Positions 7,397 through 15,570 of a DNA stretch of 38,506 nucleotides are shown one piece after another. The stretch comes from an uncultured Thiocystis sp. (GTDB lineage Bacteria > Pseudomonadota > Gammaproteobacteria > Chromatiales > Chromatiaceae). Numbering within the stretch: the stretch's first letter is position 1; each line of letters begins with the position of its first letter. The translations under genes and the position numbers were made by a program. The DNA is taken from assembly GCF_903866365.1 (NCBI RefSeq), contig NZ_CAIPNF010000288.1, forward strand, positions 1-38,506, written 5' to 3'. The notes under the pieces are model-generated. The model saw only the letters and a program-made list of their open reading frames with translations, was not told where the DNA came from and did not search any database.

Positions 7397-8827
7397 TCAG
7401 GACCGGCTCAGGGTGTCGACGACCCGTCCGGCGGCGTCCTTGAGTTCGATCCGCAGCGGCATCTGACCGAAGGCGTGCGAGGCGCAGGACAGGCAGGGAT
7501 CGAAGCAGCGGATGACCGCCTCGACCCGGTTGAGCATGCCTTCCTGAAGGTTGTTGCCGTCGACATAGGCGTCCGCGACCTGCCGGATGGACTGGTTCAT
7601 GGCGAGGTTGTTGTGTCCGGTGGCGATGATCAGGTTGACCCAGGTGATGAGTCCCTCCTCGTCGATTCGATAATGATGGATCAGCGTGCCGCGCGGCGCC
7701 TCGGAGACACCGATGCCCTCGTCGCGGTTGCTGCGCGCCCGCGCCCGTACCCGATGATCGAGGATCGTCGGATCCTTCAGCAGGCGCTCCATCATCTCCA
7801 GCGCGTGGATGATCTCGACCAGCCGGGCGTAGTGGTAGTGGAAACTGCTGGCAATGGGGCCGGATTCCTCCTGAAGCATGTGGAACTCGGCGAGCGCGAC
7901 ATCCGCATAGGGCGTGCCGCATGCCTGCGCATTATTGAGTCGCGCCAGGGGTCCGACCCGATAGATCCCCTTGGGATAGCCCTGGGGCTTATAGTAGGGG
8001 AATTTCATGTAGCTAAAGTCCTCGACCGCCTCGCCGATTACCCGCTCATAGTCCTCGGGCGGCACCATGTCCTCGACGAGGCGGCCCTTGGCGTCCTTGA
8101 TGCGTAGCAGGCCGTCATAATGCTCGAAGTTGCCCTGGGGCGTGACCAGGCTCAGGAACATCGTCGGCAGACTGCCAAAGTGCGTCGCCTCGTCCTTGAA
8201 CTTGGGTACCAGGGTCTTGAAGAAATCATAGGTACGCCTGGCGATCTCCAGCCCCTCCGGGAGCAGCTTGAGCATGGCGTCGCGCTTTTCCAGGGTCAGC
8301 GGCTCGTTGACGCCGCCGGGCACCACCCAGGTGGGATGGATCTTCTTGCCGCCGAGGGTTTCGATGATGCTCTGACCGATCTGGCGCAGCCGGATGCCGT
8401 CCCTGGCGAGCGCGGGATCCTGACGCATGACGCCGAAGATGTTGCGCGTGGCCGGATCCGCGTCCCAGCCGAGCAGCAGGTCGGGCGAGGACAGGTGGAA
8501 AAAGGACAGGGCATGCGATTGGGTGAACTGGGCGAGATTCATGATCCGGCGCAGGTGTTCGCCGGTCGGCGGGATGCTGACCGAGAGCAGGTGGTCGCAC
8601 GCCTTGTTGGAGGCCAGCAGATGGCTGACCGGACAGATGCCGCAGGTGCGCGCGGTGAGCGCGGGCATTTCGCGGTAGGGGCGGCCCTCGCAGAATTTCT
8701 CGAAGCCGCGAAACTGAGTGAGATGGAAACGCGCGTCCTCGACCTCGCCCCCGTCGCCGAGTTGCAGGGTGATGCGGGCGTGGCCTTCGATGCGGGTGAC
8801 GGGTTCGATGGCGATGGTGCGGCTCAT
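7397..8827 (-). CDS. hoxH: Bidirectional NAD-linked NiFe hydrogenase large subunit
   Basis: 476 aa, carrying the NiFe(CN)2CO active site. The N-terminal metal ligands are in RTCGICPVSH and the C-terminal ones in DPCLSCASH. The latter is followed by a 25-residue tail (AFGQMPLRIELKD and on) expected to be removed by the maturation protease after the His. The start at 8827 gives the family N-terminus SRTIAIEPVTRIEGHARI. The longer open frame upstream is not conserved-looking. It is separated from its partner hoxY by about 4.6 kb of inserted genes. It starts 44 bp after the hicA stop, so its expression may depend on read-through of the insert or on a new promoter in it. Confidence 0.96.
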   Translation of the reverse strand: MSRTIAIEPVTRIEGHARITLQLGDGGEVEDARFHLTQFRGFEKFCEGRPYREMPALTARTCGICPVSHLLASNKACDHLLSVSIPPTGEHLRRIMNLAQFTQSHALSFFHLSSPDLLLGWDADPATRNIFGVMRQDPALARDGIRLRQIGQSIIETLGGKKIHPTWVVPGGVNEPLTLEKRDAMLKLLPEGLEIARRTYDFFKTLVPKFKDEATHFGSLPTMFLSLVTPQGNFEHYDGLLRIKDAKGRLVEDMVPPEDYERVIGEAVEDFSYMKFPYYKPQGYPKGIYRVGPLARLNNAQACGTPYADVALAEFHMLQEESGPIASSFHYHYARLVEIIHALEMMERLLKDPTILDHRVRARARSNRDEGIGVSEAPRGTLIHHYRIDEEGLITWVNLIIATGHNNLAMNQSIRQVADAYVDGNNLQEGMLNRVEAVIRCFDPCLSCASHAFGQMPLRIELKDAAGRVVDTLSRS

Positions 8828-8871
8828 GGCGGGAAATCCTGTCGGTTTGGGCTGACAATGGCGCGAGTGTT

Positions 8872-9102
8872 TCAGGTGCGTCGCGCCGTGATGAATTCTT
8901 CGAGAGAAACATCCGCTTGCTTGAGAATGCCGGCCAGGGTTCCGGGCTTGATTTCTCGATGATTTGGAACGACGCAACCAGATGACTGACGGCGCAATAC
9001 GAGATGGCTGCCACGTTGACGTACCACCACGAAACCCAATCGTTCCAATGCCCGGACTGCCTCCATCCCTGAGGTGATGGGCAATTTAGGCATATTCGGC
9101 AA
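8872..9102 (-). CDS. hicA: HicA-family toxin (YcfA-like mRNA interferase)
   Basis: 76 aa (or 73 from the second ATG). The dsRBD-like HicA pattern is clear: VRALERLGFVVVRQRGSHLV with the catalytic His in GSH, then VVPNHREIKPGTLAGILKQA. HicA toxins cut mRNA in the absence of HicB. The start overlaps the end of the hicB-like gene by 17 nt. The order hicB-hicA and the tight overlap support a functional pair. It is the last accessory gene before hoxH. Confidence 0.88.
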   Translation of the reverse strand: MPNMPKLPITSGMEAVRALERLGFVVVRQRGSHLVLRRQSSGCVVPNHREIKPGTLAGILKQADVSLEEFITARRT

Positions 9103-9292
9103 TCTCGAAGGTCGTGAGCAGCGGGCGGGCGACGATTTTCAACGGAAATTCTTCAAGATACAGCGCGGTTGCTTCGCGCAAATTCGCCAAGGCGTCTTCA
9201 ACGGTTTCGCCTTGCGTGGTCGTCCCCGTTTCAGGATTGAAGGCGATATATCCGCCTTCAGGCGCGGGGGTCAGAATTGCGGAGAGTTCCAT
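9086..9292 (-). CDS. hicB: HicB-family antitoxin, short form
   Basis: 68 aa with the partial RNase-H-like HicB fold: AILTPAPEGGYIAFNPETG, then GETVEDALANLREATALYLE. The protein lacks the C-terminal DNA-binding (ribbon-helix-helix or HTH) domain of long HicB antitoxins, so it may neutralise HicA without direct autorepression. ATG 9292 is chosen because it gives the family start; the frame is open to 9358 but that part is not HicB-like. It lies directly upstream of hicA. Confidence 0.85.
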   Translation of the reverse strand: MELSAILTPAPEGGYIAFNPETGTTTQGETVEDALANLREATALYLEEFPLKIVARPLLTTFEIAEYA

Positions 9293-9338
9293 GTGAGTTG
9301 ACCTGTCGTGAGGAGCGATACCGATCGGCGGGCTGGGC

Positions 9339-9369
9339 GTCACGCCTGTTTTATTCAAACAGGCGTGAC
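9339..9369. other. 13-bp perfect stem-loop between hsdS and hicB
   Basis: GTCACGCCTGTTT at 9339-9351 is the exact reverse complement of 9357-9369, around a 5-nt loop (TATTC). It lies in the 90-bp gap between the specificity subunit and hicB. There is no T tract after it on either strand, so it is not a textbook intrinsic terminator. It could slow transcription, protect an RNA 3' end, or mark a cassette border. Confidence 0.75.
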
Positions 9370-9382
9370 GGTTTCAGGAACT

Positions 9383-10819
9383 TCAGGCATCGGCGGGATC
9401 TCTTGTCGGATGCTTTCGCGATTCCAGATAAGCGAGCGCGGCGGCTTCGGAGTCTTCGATGGCGATTTCGACGGCGCGTTTGGCTGCGGCGAGGAGTTGG
9501 GTGGCGCGTTGTTTTTGCGCGTAACTTTGCTCTACGAACTGACGAATGTTTTTTTGTACGTCTACGGGGGGTAGCGATACGCGAAATTGCGCGATGTCAT
9601 TTGGATACAATTCAACTTGCCCAGATGAACCACGCAGACGCTGTTCGACCTGTGCTTGTCCGACTATCGAGTTCATAAACACCGACAAATAGACCGCATC
9701 CAATCCTTTTTTTGGACGTAGGATGGTGACGTGGTTATCCGGTACAGCTTTATCGTGATGCAGGTAAGTTGCCGAGCGACCTATCGTGCCAACGCCTGTG
9801 CCATTGACTAGCACGTCGCCGAATTGGATGAGCAAATCATCATCTCCGGCGACGGCACAGCGATTGTTAGCATCTAGCTGTACCACGCCGCGCAACACAT
9901 GCTTGGAGTTCACAACAGGAAGACCTTCATCCACGTAGTCAGGTTGTTTACCACGTTGGATTTTTATTAGCCAATCTCCCAGTAAAACGCCGCCAATTCG
10001 GTTTATTTGGTCTAGCAACGCCGCGAAACGAGGGTGAAAATGCTCCGCATCCAATCGTCCGGCGGCGAAAGCATCGCGGCTGTTACGGATATAGGTTAGG
10101 GCTTCGAGCGGTTGCCAGTTGTCCAAGCTGATGGCGCAAAGGAGAGTCGTTTCGGCCCGATGTAGCAATTCCCCTGACTGCAATTGATGTCTTTCCGATA
10201 GCGCGATAGTTTCCTGAATCTTTCGCTCAAATTCGGTGCCAAGTTTCGGGATTTCTAATTGTTCTATCTGCGACAGAAAAACGTGCTGCTGTACACTTCC
10301 GCGAGCCTCTCGCTTCAAATAATTCTGTCCAAAGCGCGACAACAAGAAAGCATATAAAATGAAAGGGTTGATTGCCTTTCGTACATCAATTTTGGCAATG
10401 TCTTGATTGGAATTGATGGGGTACGGCCAACTGTCTGTAGCAATGGCTACTTCGCCGATCGTTCCTGACATCGATAGAAGAACCATGCCCTCCTTAATTT
10501 CTGATTTCCAGAGAAGCGCATGGGCATCCTGGCTGATGTACAGCATGTTCGAGAAGTTCACGCGGCCACCTTTCATGTTTACACCGCGAATAAAGGGTAT
10601 GCCCGCATCAAGGTAGTGAACTTCGTTGTTCAGCGAGTACGCGCCAAAGGACCGAACTTCTGCTCCAGATTCCCTAAGTCGGCGGCTCCCTTTTACACGA
10701 AGGATCTTCTCCTCTTTCAAATATTGCTTTTGGAAGTAAATGCTATCGATACGGAAGATGTCGTTGTTCTTCTGCGTGTAACTTAACCTCACTTCCGCCG
10801 CCTCCAGCCCCTCCAACAA
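9383..10819 (-). CDS. hsdS: Type I-like restriction-modification specificity subunit
   Basis: About 478 aa with two target-recognition domains. The first ends in QHVFLSQIEQLEIPKLGTEF. The second holds ALLDQINRIGGVLLGDWLIK and NDIAQFRVSLPPVDVQKNIR. Helical spacers follow each. HsdS-type subunits read the bipartite DNA target and present it to the methyltransferase. The start is uncertain. The only usual start codon at the N-terminus is TTG 10819, without a visible ribosome-binding site. The frame is open to 10885 and encodes FDAARYARLLEGLEAAEV, which looks like the true start of such subunits. That section overlaps the end of the upstream gene across a run of seven T (see findings). The gene is more AT-rich than its surroundings, suggesting recent transfer. 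Confidence 0.85.
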   Translation of the reverse strand: MLEGLEAAEVRLSYTQKNNDIFRIDSIYFQKQYLKEEKILRVKGSRRLRESGAEVRSFGAYSLNNEVHYLDAGIPFIRGVNMKGGRVNFSNMLYISQDAHALLWKSEIKEGMVLLSMSGTIGEVAIATDSWPYPINSNQDIAKIDVRKAINPFILYAFLLSRFGQNYLKREARGSVQQHVFLSQIEQLEIPKLGTEFERKIQETIALSERHQLQSGELLHRAETTLLCAISLDNWQPLEALTYIRNSRDAFAAGRLDAEHFHPRFAALLDQINRIGGVLLGDWLIKIQRGKQPDYVDEGLPVVNSKHVLRGVVQLDANNRCAVAGDDDLLIQFGDVLVNGTGVGTIGRSATYLHHDKAVPDNHVTILRPKKGLDAVYLSVFMNSIVGQAQVEQRLRGSSGQVELYPNDIAQFRVSLPPVDVQKNIRQFVEQSYAQKQRATQLLAAAKRAVEIAIEDSEAAALAYLESRKHPTRDPADA

Positions 10820-10848
10820 CCGCGCATAGCGCGCCGCGTCAAAGGGGC

Positions 10849-13002
10849 CTAGCGAAAAAAACCGAAGCCCTCTTTTTTCGCAAACTCAATAAACGCCTCG
10901 GCGATGCCTTCCTCGGTCAATCCGTCATGGTTGAACAGATCATGCCTGACGATCAAATGCCCGTGAGCGTCGAGCAGCGGGCTACCGTCGGGCGCGGAGC
11001 GATAAATCTTGTCACCGGAGGTGTCCTTGCTCGGCTCGCGCATGGTGGCAAAAAAGATCGGATAGTCGTCCTGTTTGGGGCAGATTGGCCCGGCATTCGG
11101 GTCGTCGTTCCATTTCTGCACAAAAAGCACGCTGGTCTTGGTGCCGGTGTGCGGCTTGAAGACGTTGCCGTGCAGCCCGACCACCGCCAGGAGGCGGCAA
11201 TGCTCGGCGAGATATTCGCGCAGATTCTTATCGGAGGCGTTGTTGAAGCGCCCCTGCGGCAACACCACCGCCATGCGTCCGCCCGGCTTGAGGAAACTCA
11301 GATTGCGCTCGATAAACAGGATGTCGCGCCCGACGGTGTTTTGATGCTTGAGCTTGGTCTTGCGGTAGCTGCCATCGGCCAGCTTGTAAATGACCTCGTG
11401 GCTGGCGCTCAGGGCTTCGGGAAAGGTGGGCGCGCGATCCGTCGCATTGACGATGTTAGGGTCTTGCGAATCGACCTTGCTGATTTTTTCCAGACTGACC
11501 GAGCGCGCCAGATCGTACTTGGCGAGGATGCGCGTCTCTTTGATGTCGCCCGCGAAGGGCGGATTGGCCATCAGGATGTCAAAGCCGAAATCGCGGTTGC
11601 TGGTCTTGTCGCGGCGTAGTTTGCGCAGTCGTTTCCAGCCCTCGCCGTAAACGTCGGTCCAGTTCTCGTCGCCGGTCTTCTCGTCCCAACGTTCGTAGTC
11701 CAGGGTGTTGAGATGCAGGACGTTGGTCTGACCGTCGCCCGCGATCAGGTTCAGGGTACGCCCGACCCGCACCGCCTTTTCGTCAAAGTCGATGGCGAAA
11801 ACCTTGTCGCGCACATAGTCCTCGCAACGGGCGGGCTTTTTCTCGGTGGTGAAGAGATGGCTTTTGCTCAAGCCTTCCGCCTTTATGATCTGTTCCCAGA
11901 CATGAAAGATGGCATGCACCGGAAAGCCGCAACTGCCCGCCGCCGTGTCGATTAGGGTTTCCTGCTCCTGCGGATTGAGCATCTTTACGCAGAGATCGAT
12001 CACATAACGCGGGGTGAAGTATTGACCTTTTTCGCCCTTGCTGGATTTGTTGATGAGATATTCAAACGCCTCATCGACGACTTCGAGATTAGAGTTGAAC
12101 AGCTTGACGCCCTCCAGCGAGGCCACGCACACCGCTAGATGGCTGGGGGTCAGATCGATCCGCGCGCCCTCCGGGAAGACGCCTTCCCATTTCGCCCGCG
12201 CCTTGTCGAATAGATCCTGGATCTTGGCCTTCAGTTCGGTCTCGGTGTCGCCGTAGTTTTTGAAGACCAGATGGCGCTTGCAATCGCGGTCGCGGTCGCG
12301 CCCACCTTCCCATTCGTCATAAAGCTTGGTGAAGATGAGTTTGAACAATTCCTCGAAGACATCGACGCCGGCATTGGCCAGCACCTCGTCTTCCATTTCA
12401 AGGATCTTATCCCGGAGCGATTTTTTCTCGGCGACGAGCTTGTCCAGTCGGATGAGATCGTCGATCGTCCAGCGTTCGGCGAGGACATCCGACAGCTTCT
12501 CGTGGGCCGTGGGAATTCGGGGGATGTCCTCGAAATAATTGGGATCCTTGCGGTGATACTGCGAAATCTGCTCGCCGTTGGTCCAGACGCCCATCGGCGC
12601 GCCGCTAGCATTGCAGTAGCTCTTGAGCTGATCTTTGCCGTCCTTGAGCTTGGGTTTCTTCAGTTCGACGAGGATGTAGGGCGCGGTGGTCTTGTCCTTG
12701 TCGAAGAGACAGATGTCAGCGCGCTTCTTCTCGCGCCCGAAACTGATTTCATACTCGACCGCCATCCGGCTGACGGGATAGCCGAAATCGTCGCGCAGCA
12801 CCAGGATGTAAAGCTGGCGGACGGCTTCCTCGGGCGTGAGCTTGATCGGCTTGCCGCGTACCAGATAGGTGACGTAGGGAACCGATTTGCCTCCCGAATC
12901 CTTCAGCGTGATGGACGCTTCCAGCGTTTTGATGTGCTCGGGCCGAAACTGGCTGAATGTGTAGGCGCTGTCTTTCAGCAGTTCGGCGAGGGTAATGGTC
13001 AT
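10849..13002 (-). CDS. Fused PD-(D/E)XK nuclease / N6-adenine DNA methyltransferase
   Basis: 717 aa. The N-terminal domain resembles the nuclease domain of HsdR (HSDR_N type): D96 in RADICLF and E113-x-K115 in LVELKKPK fit a PD-(D/E)XK site, with a Gln at 125. The C-terminal two thirds is an HsdM-like methyltransferase: GQYFTPR (327-333), SAM motif DTAAGSCGF (352-360) and catalytic NPPF (480-483). There is no helicase/translocase, and no separate hsdR gene lies in the window. A nuclease-methyltransferase polypeptide with a separate specificity subunit is the architecture of BcgI-type (type IIB/IIG) systems. The start ATG 13002 is the family start. The gene ends with a T7 run just before its stop, overlapping the open frame of the specificity subunit. 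Confidence 0.88.
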   Translation of the reverse strand: MTITLAELLKDSAYTFSQFRPEHIKTLEASITLKDSGGKSVPYVTYLVRGKPIKLTPEEAVRQLYILVLRDDFGYPVSRMAVEYEISFGREKKRADICLFDKDKTTAPYILVELKKPKLKDGKDQLKSYCNASGAPMGVWTNGEQISQYHRKDPNYFEDIPRIPTAHEKLSDVLAERWTIDDLIRLDKLVAEKKSLRDKILEMEDEVLANAGVDVFEELFKLIFTKLYDEWEGGRDRDRDCKRHLVFKNYGDTETELKAKIQDLFDKARAKWEGVFPEGARIDLTPSHLAVCVASLEGVKLFNSNLEVVDEAFEYLINKSSKGEKGQYFTPRYVIDLCVKMLNPQEQETLIDTAAGSCGFPVHAIFHVWEQIIKAEGLSKSHLFTTEKKPARCEDYVRDKVFAIDFDEKAVRVGRTLNLIAGDGQTNVLHLNTLDYERWDEKTGDENWTDVYGEGWKRLRKLRRDKTSNRDFGFDILMANPPFAGDIKETRILAKYDLARSVSLEKISKVDSQDPNIVNATDRAPTFPEALSASHEVIYKLADGSYRKTKLKHQNTVGRDILFIERNLSFLKPGGRMAVVLPQGRFNNASDKNLREYLAEHCRLLAVVGLHGNVFKPHTGTKTSVLFVQKWNDDPNAGPICPKQDDYPIFFATMREPSKDTSGDKIYRSAPDGSPLLDAHGHLIVRHDLFNHDGLTEEGIAEAFIEFAKKEGFGFFR

Positions 13003-13121
13003 GCGTCGGTCCCGTGCAATTCTGATGACGTGGTGAATTCGATGAGCGCGGACGCTGTGCTTTCGCGAATCTGACGGATCTTCAGTCCGACTTTTCCGCT
13101 CTCGCGCGGAACACGACGAAT

Positions 13122-13409
13122 TCACGCAAGAGCGGCCCGCTCCTCGTTCTCCAACGCCTTGGCGGTGATCTCGTGATAGAGATGAATGAGGGTACCGATG
13201 ATCTCGTTCAGTTCGGGATGCTGTTCCCATTTGGGCTGTAGGGCTTTTGAATCCTCGAAGACGTCCTGGAGAAACTGGATGTCGAAGCTATCGAGCCGTT
13301 CGCCGCGGTCGACTTTTGACTTGATGTCGAGGGCACGCGGTAGGCGCTGAGTCCGCATCCGGTCCAGCAGGGCCACAATCACGCCTGTGTCGTGATTGGA
13401 ATCGTTCAT
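13122..13409 (-). CDS. Small hypothetical protein, 95 aa
   Basis: An acidic, helical protein with a clear reading frame from ATG 13409: VIVALLDRMRTQRLPRALDI, then VDRGERLDSFDIQFLQDVFE, ending EITAKALENEERAALA. I do not recognise a named family and assign no function. It starts 47 bp after hoxY and ends 119 bp before the methyltransferase. It could be the last gene of the ancestral hox segment or the first gene of the inserted cassette. Its GC-rich codon use is closer to hox than to hsdS. Confidence 0.65.
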   Translation of the reverse strand: MNDSNHDTGVIVALLDRMRTQRLPRALDIKSKVDRGERLDSFDIQFLQDVFEDSKALQPKWEQHPELNEIIGTLIHLYHEITAKALENEERAALA

Positions 13410-13456
13410 CTGAGAGCCCCCTGCCTTTCGGCGGTCAATGACTGGTGAAAAGCGGT

Positions 13457-13999
13457 TCAAGCCCCGAAGCGCGTCACCGAACTCGGGTCTGGCGTGCGTC
13501 CCTCGATCAGATCGTTCAGGATCGTCCAGATGGCGTCCGCGCTTGGTGGACAGCCCGGCACGAAGACATCGACCTTGACCTCGCCGTGGATCGGCTTGAC
13601 GGTCGTCAGCAGGGCCGGGACGTCGCGCGTCGGGATCTGGGGTTGCAGGGTGACGTTCTCGCGATAGGCGCGATCCATCACGTCGGCGAGTTTGAACGAA
13701 TTCCGCATGGCCGGGACGTTGCCGGTGACCGCGCAGTCGCCGAGACTGATCAACAGGTTGCAATGCGCGCGGAAGAGTTTGGCCTTTTCAAGATCGTCCT
13801 CGGAGCTGATGGAGCCTTCCAGAATGCCGACATCGACCCGGTCCGGCAGTTCCTTGGTATCGACCAGCGGGCTGTAGACGATGTCGACCTTCTTGACGAG
13901 TTCGATCAGCCGCTCGTCCAGATCCAGAAAGGACATGTGACAGCCCGAACAGCCGTCCAGCCAGGCGGTGGCGACCGTGATCTTGGTGGGTGTGCTCAT
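13457..13999 (-). CDS. hoxY: Bidirectional hydrogenase small subunit
   Basis: 180 aa. HoxY relays electrons from the NiFe site of HoxH to HoxFU through a single proximal [4Fe-4S] cluster. The cysteine motifs are [32 protein letters not shown] and [11 protein letters not shown]. As is usual for group 3d enzymes it lacks the Tat signal peptide and the distal clusters of membrane hydrogenases, so the enzyme is cytoplasmic. The start ATG 13999 overlaps the hoxU stop by 4 nt (ATGA), indicating translational coupling. The longer frame upstream is the shadow of hoxU. Confidence 0.95.
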   Translation of the reverse strand: MSTPTKITVATAWLDGCSGCHMSFLDLDERLIELVKKVDIVYSPLVDTKELPDRVDVGILEGSISSEDDLEKAKLFRAHCNLLISLGDCAVTGNVPAMRNSFKLADVMDRAYRENVTLQPQIPTRDVPALLTTVKPIHGEVKVDVFVPGCPPSADAIWTILNDLIEGRTPDPSSVTRFGA

Positions 14000-14727
14000 G
14001 AGAGATGTCTCCGGCGCGCGAGAATTGGCAGAAAGTGCTGATCCTTGACCATTTCGCCCACCGAGGTGCCCTGTTTGACCAGGGCGCCGGTCGGACAGAC
14101 CTGCACGCATTTGCCGCAGCTCGTGCAGGTGTCGCTTTCGCCCCAGGGCCGCGCCAGGTCGCTGATGATCCGGCAGTCGCTGCCGCGGCTCATGACATCC
14201 CAGGTGTGGGCGCCCTCGATCTCGTCGCAGACGCGCACGCAACGGGTGCAGAGGATGCAGCGGTTGTGATCGAGCCGGAACATCTCGTGCGAGCTGTCGA
14301 CCGGATAGGCGACCTGCCGGTAGGGGATGCGCACATGGTCGACGCCGCATTTCTGGGCGAGCCATTGCAGTTCGCAGTGGCCGTTGGAGACGCACACCGA
14401 GCAGACATGATTGCGCTCGGCGAACAGGAGTTCGATGATGGTGCGCCGATAGCGTTGGAGCTTTTCGGTGTTGGTCTGGATCCGCATGCCCTCGGCGACC
14501 CGGGTCGAGCAGGCCGCGTAGAGTCGGCTCTGTCCCTCCAGTTCGACCACGCAGAGGCGGCAGCCACCCCACACCGAGAGTCCGTCGAGATTGCAGAGAC
14601 TGGGAATCGGGATGCGGTTTTCGCGACAGACCTCGATGATGGTCTCATCCTCGCGGGCGGACAGATCCCGGTCGTCGATCCGGAGCGTGACGACGCGGAC
14701 ATTCGGTGTGGTGGCGGGTTGGGCCAT
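13996..14727 (-). CDS. hoxU: Hydrogenase diaphorase iron-sulfur subunit
   Basis: 243 aa, related to the N-terminal part of NuoG. It has a [2Fe-2S] domain ([20 protein letters not shown] and a later ACST Cys), a His/Cys cluster region ([14 protein letters not shown]), and two ferredoxin motifs, [11 protein letters not shown] and [14 protein letters not shown]. HoxU passes electrons between HoxF and HoxY. It is overlapped by hoxY downstream. Its usual upstream neighbour hoxF is displaced by the inserted cassette, leaving 47 bp to the DUF29 gene. Confidence 0.95.
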   Translation of the reverse strand: MAQPATTPNVRVVTLRIDDRDLSAREDETIIEVCRENRIPIPSLCNLDGLSVWGGCRLCVVELEGQSRLYAACSTRVAEGMRIQTNTEKLQRYRRTIIELLFAERNHVCSVCVSNGHCELQWLAQKCGVDHVRIPYRQVAYPVDSSHEMFRLDHNRCILCTRCVRVCDEIEGAHTWDVMSRGSDCRIISDLARPWGESDTCTSCGKCVQVCPTGALVKQGTSVGEMVKDQHFLPILARRRHLS

Positions 14728-14774
14728 GGAGCCTCCAGGGTGGTCGTCGGGATGCCGTTAGACGGCCTTTGTCG

Positions 14775-15221
14775 TCAGGTCCAATATTCAGGATCGAGCA
14801 GCTGCTCGACGGTAAACGGGCATTCGGTCGGGAAGGTCGCCGCGGGCAATCCGGTTTCGAGGATGGCACCTTGTCGCGCGGCCGGGTAGCGTCGCGCAAG
14901 GATGTCGGGCAGTTTCCCGGTCAGGCTGGGACTGTCTTCCAGCAATTCCGCGATCTCGTCGCGGGCGTTGGCGATCGACAGTTGCCAACTCAGGCTTCGC
15001 AAGGTCGGTTGATAGCGCCATTTCAGCAGATGCAGGATCAGGATCTTGAGATGACTGGCGAGCGCATGCTTTTCGGCGCGACCCATGTCTTCGATTTCCT
15101 CGGCGATGCGTTGCAGATCCAGACCCGCCAGATTTCCCGCGCGCAATCGGTGAGCACTCTCCAGCGCCCAGGCGTAGAAGTCCCGGTCGTGGCTCGCTGG
15201 AATGCCGGTTTGAGTCGCCAT
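14775..15221 (-). CDS. DUF29 family protein
   Basis: 148 aa with the DUF29 pattern: FYAWALESAHRLRAGNLAGL, DLQRIAEEIEDMGRAEKHAL and HLKILILHLLKWRYQP, with later WQLSIANARDEI and a C-terminal P-F-T-hydrophobic-E-Q-hydrophobic-L motif (PFTVEQLLD). These small helical proteins are common and often multicopy in cyanobacteria and purple sulfur bacteria. Their function is unknown. ATG 15221 is chosen; upstream in-frame sequence overlaps the preceding gene. It is the last member of the cassette between hoxF and hoxU. Confidence 0.88.
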   Translation of the reverse strand: MATQTGIPASHDRDFYAWALESAHRLRAGNLAGLDLQRIAEEIEDMGRAEKHALASHLKILILHLLKWRYQPTLRSLSWQLSIANARDEIAELLEDSPSLTGKLPDILARRYPAARQGAILETGLPAATFPTECPFTVEQLLDPEYWT

Positions 15222-15243
15222 GGTCGGTTTCTCCGAGCACTGC

Positions 15244-15570
15244 TCAAGCCGCGCGCGACAATCGCTGATTGACGACCTGCCAGAAGGTGGCGACCGATGA
15301 CTGAACCCCATCGAAAAAATCCTCGAAAAAACCCGGTTCGTTCAGCAGCGGTGGGTAAGCATAGCGCTCGCCATCCGTGCCGACATCGCTCACCCAATCC
15401 GTGGGTTCGTTGGCATCGATCAGCATGAACAGCGACGCTGGAAACAGATAGGGCAAGCCCCGGTCGTTCAGCACACGATAGTCACCGGCCTCGATCCCGA
15501 TCACGCAGTACGTCTGCCCGGCGGTTAGGTCGGGGTAGTCGGAATTGGCTTGCTTCAGTTTGACGATCAT
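15244..15570 (-). CDS. Probable immunity-type small protein
   Basis: 108 aa, acidic, with LTAGQTYCVIGIEAGDYRVL, then LPYLFPASLFMLID and NEPGFFEDFFDG followed by a VATFWQVVNQ tail. From memory this resembles small immunity proteins paired with contact-dependent or polymorphic toxins, but I cannot run a search. The start ATG 15570 overlaps the stop of the upstream 77-aa ORF by 4 nt (ATGA). Tight coupling of a small basic ORF followed by an acidic ORF is typical of toxin/immunity pairs. Confidence 0.6.
   Translation of the reverse strand: MIVKLKQANSDYPDLTAGQTYCVIGIEAGDYRVLNDRGLPYLFPASLFMLIDANEPTDWVSDVGTDGERYAYPPLLNEPGFFEDFFDGVQSSVATFWQVVNQRLSRAA

Noticed and set aside
13457-14572. 371-codon extension upstream of hoxY
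   Set aside because: The upstream part is an off-frame reading of hoxU; hoxY starts at 13999.
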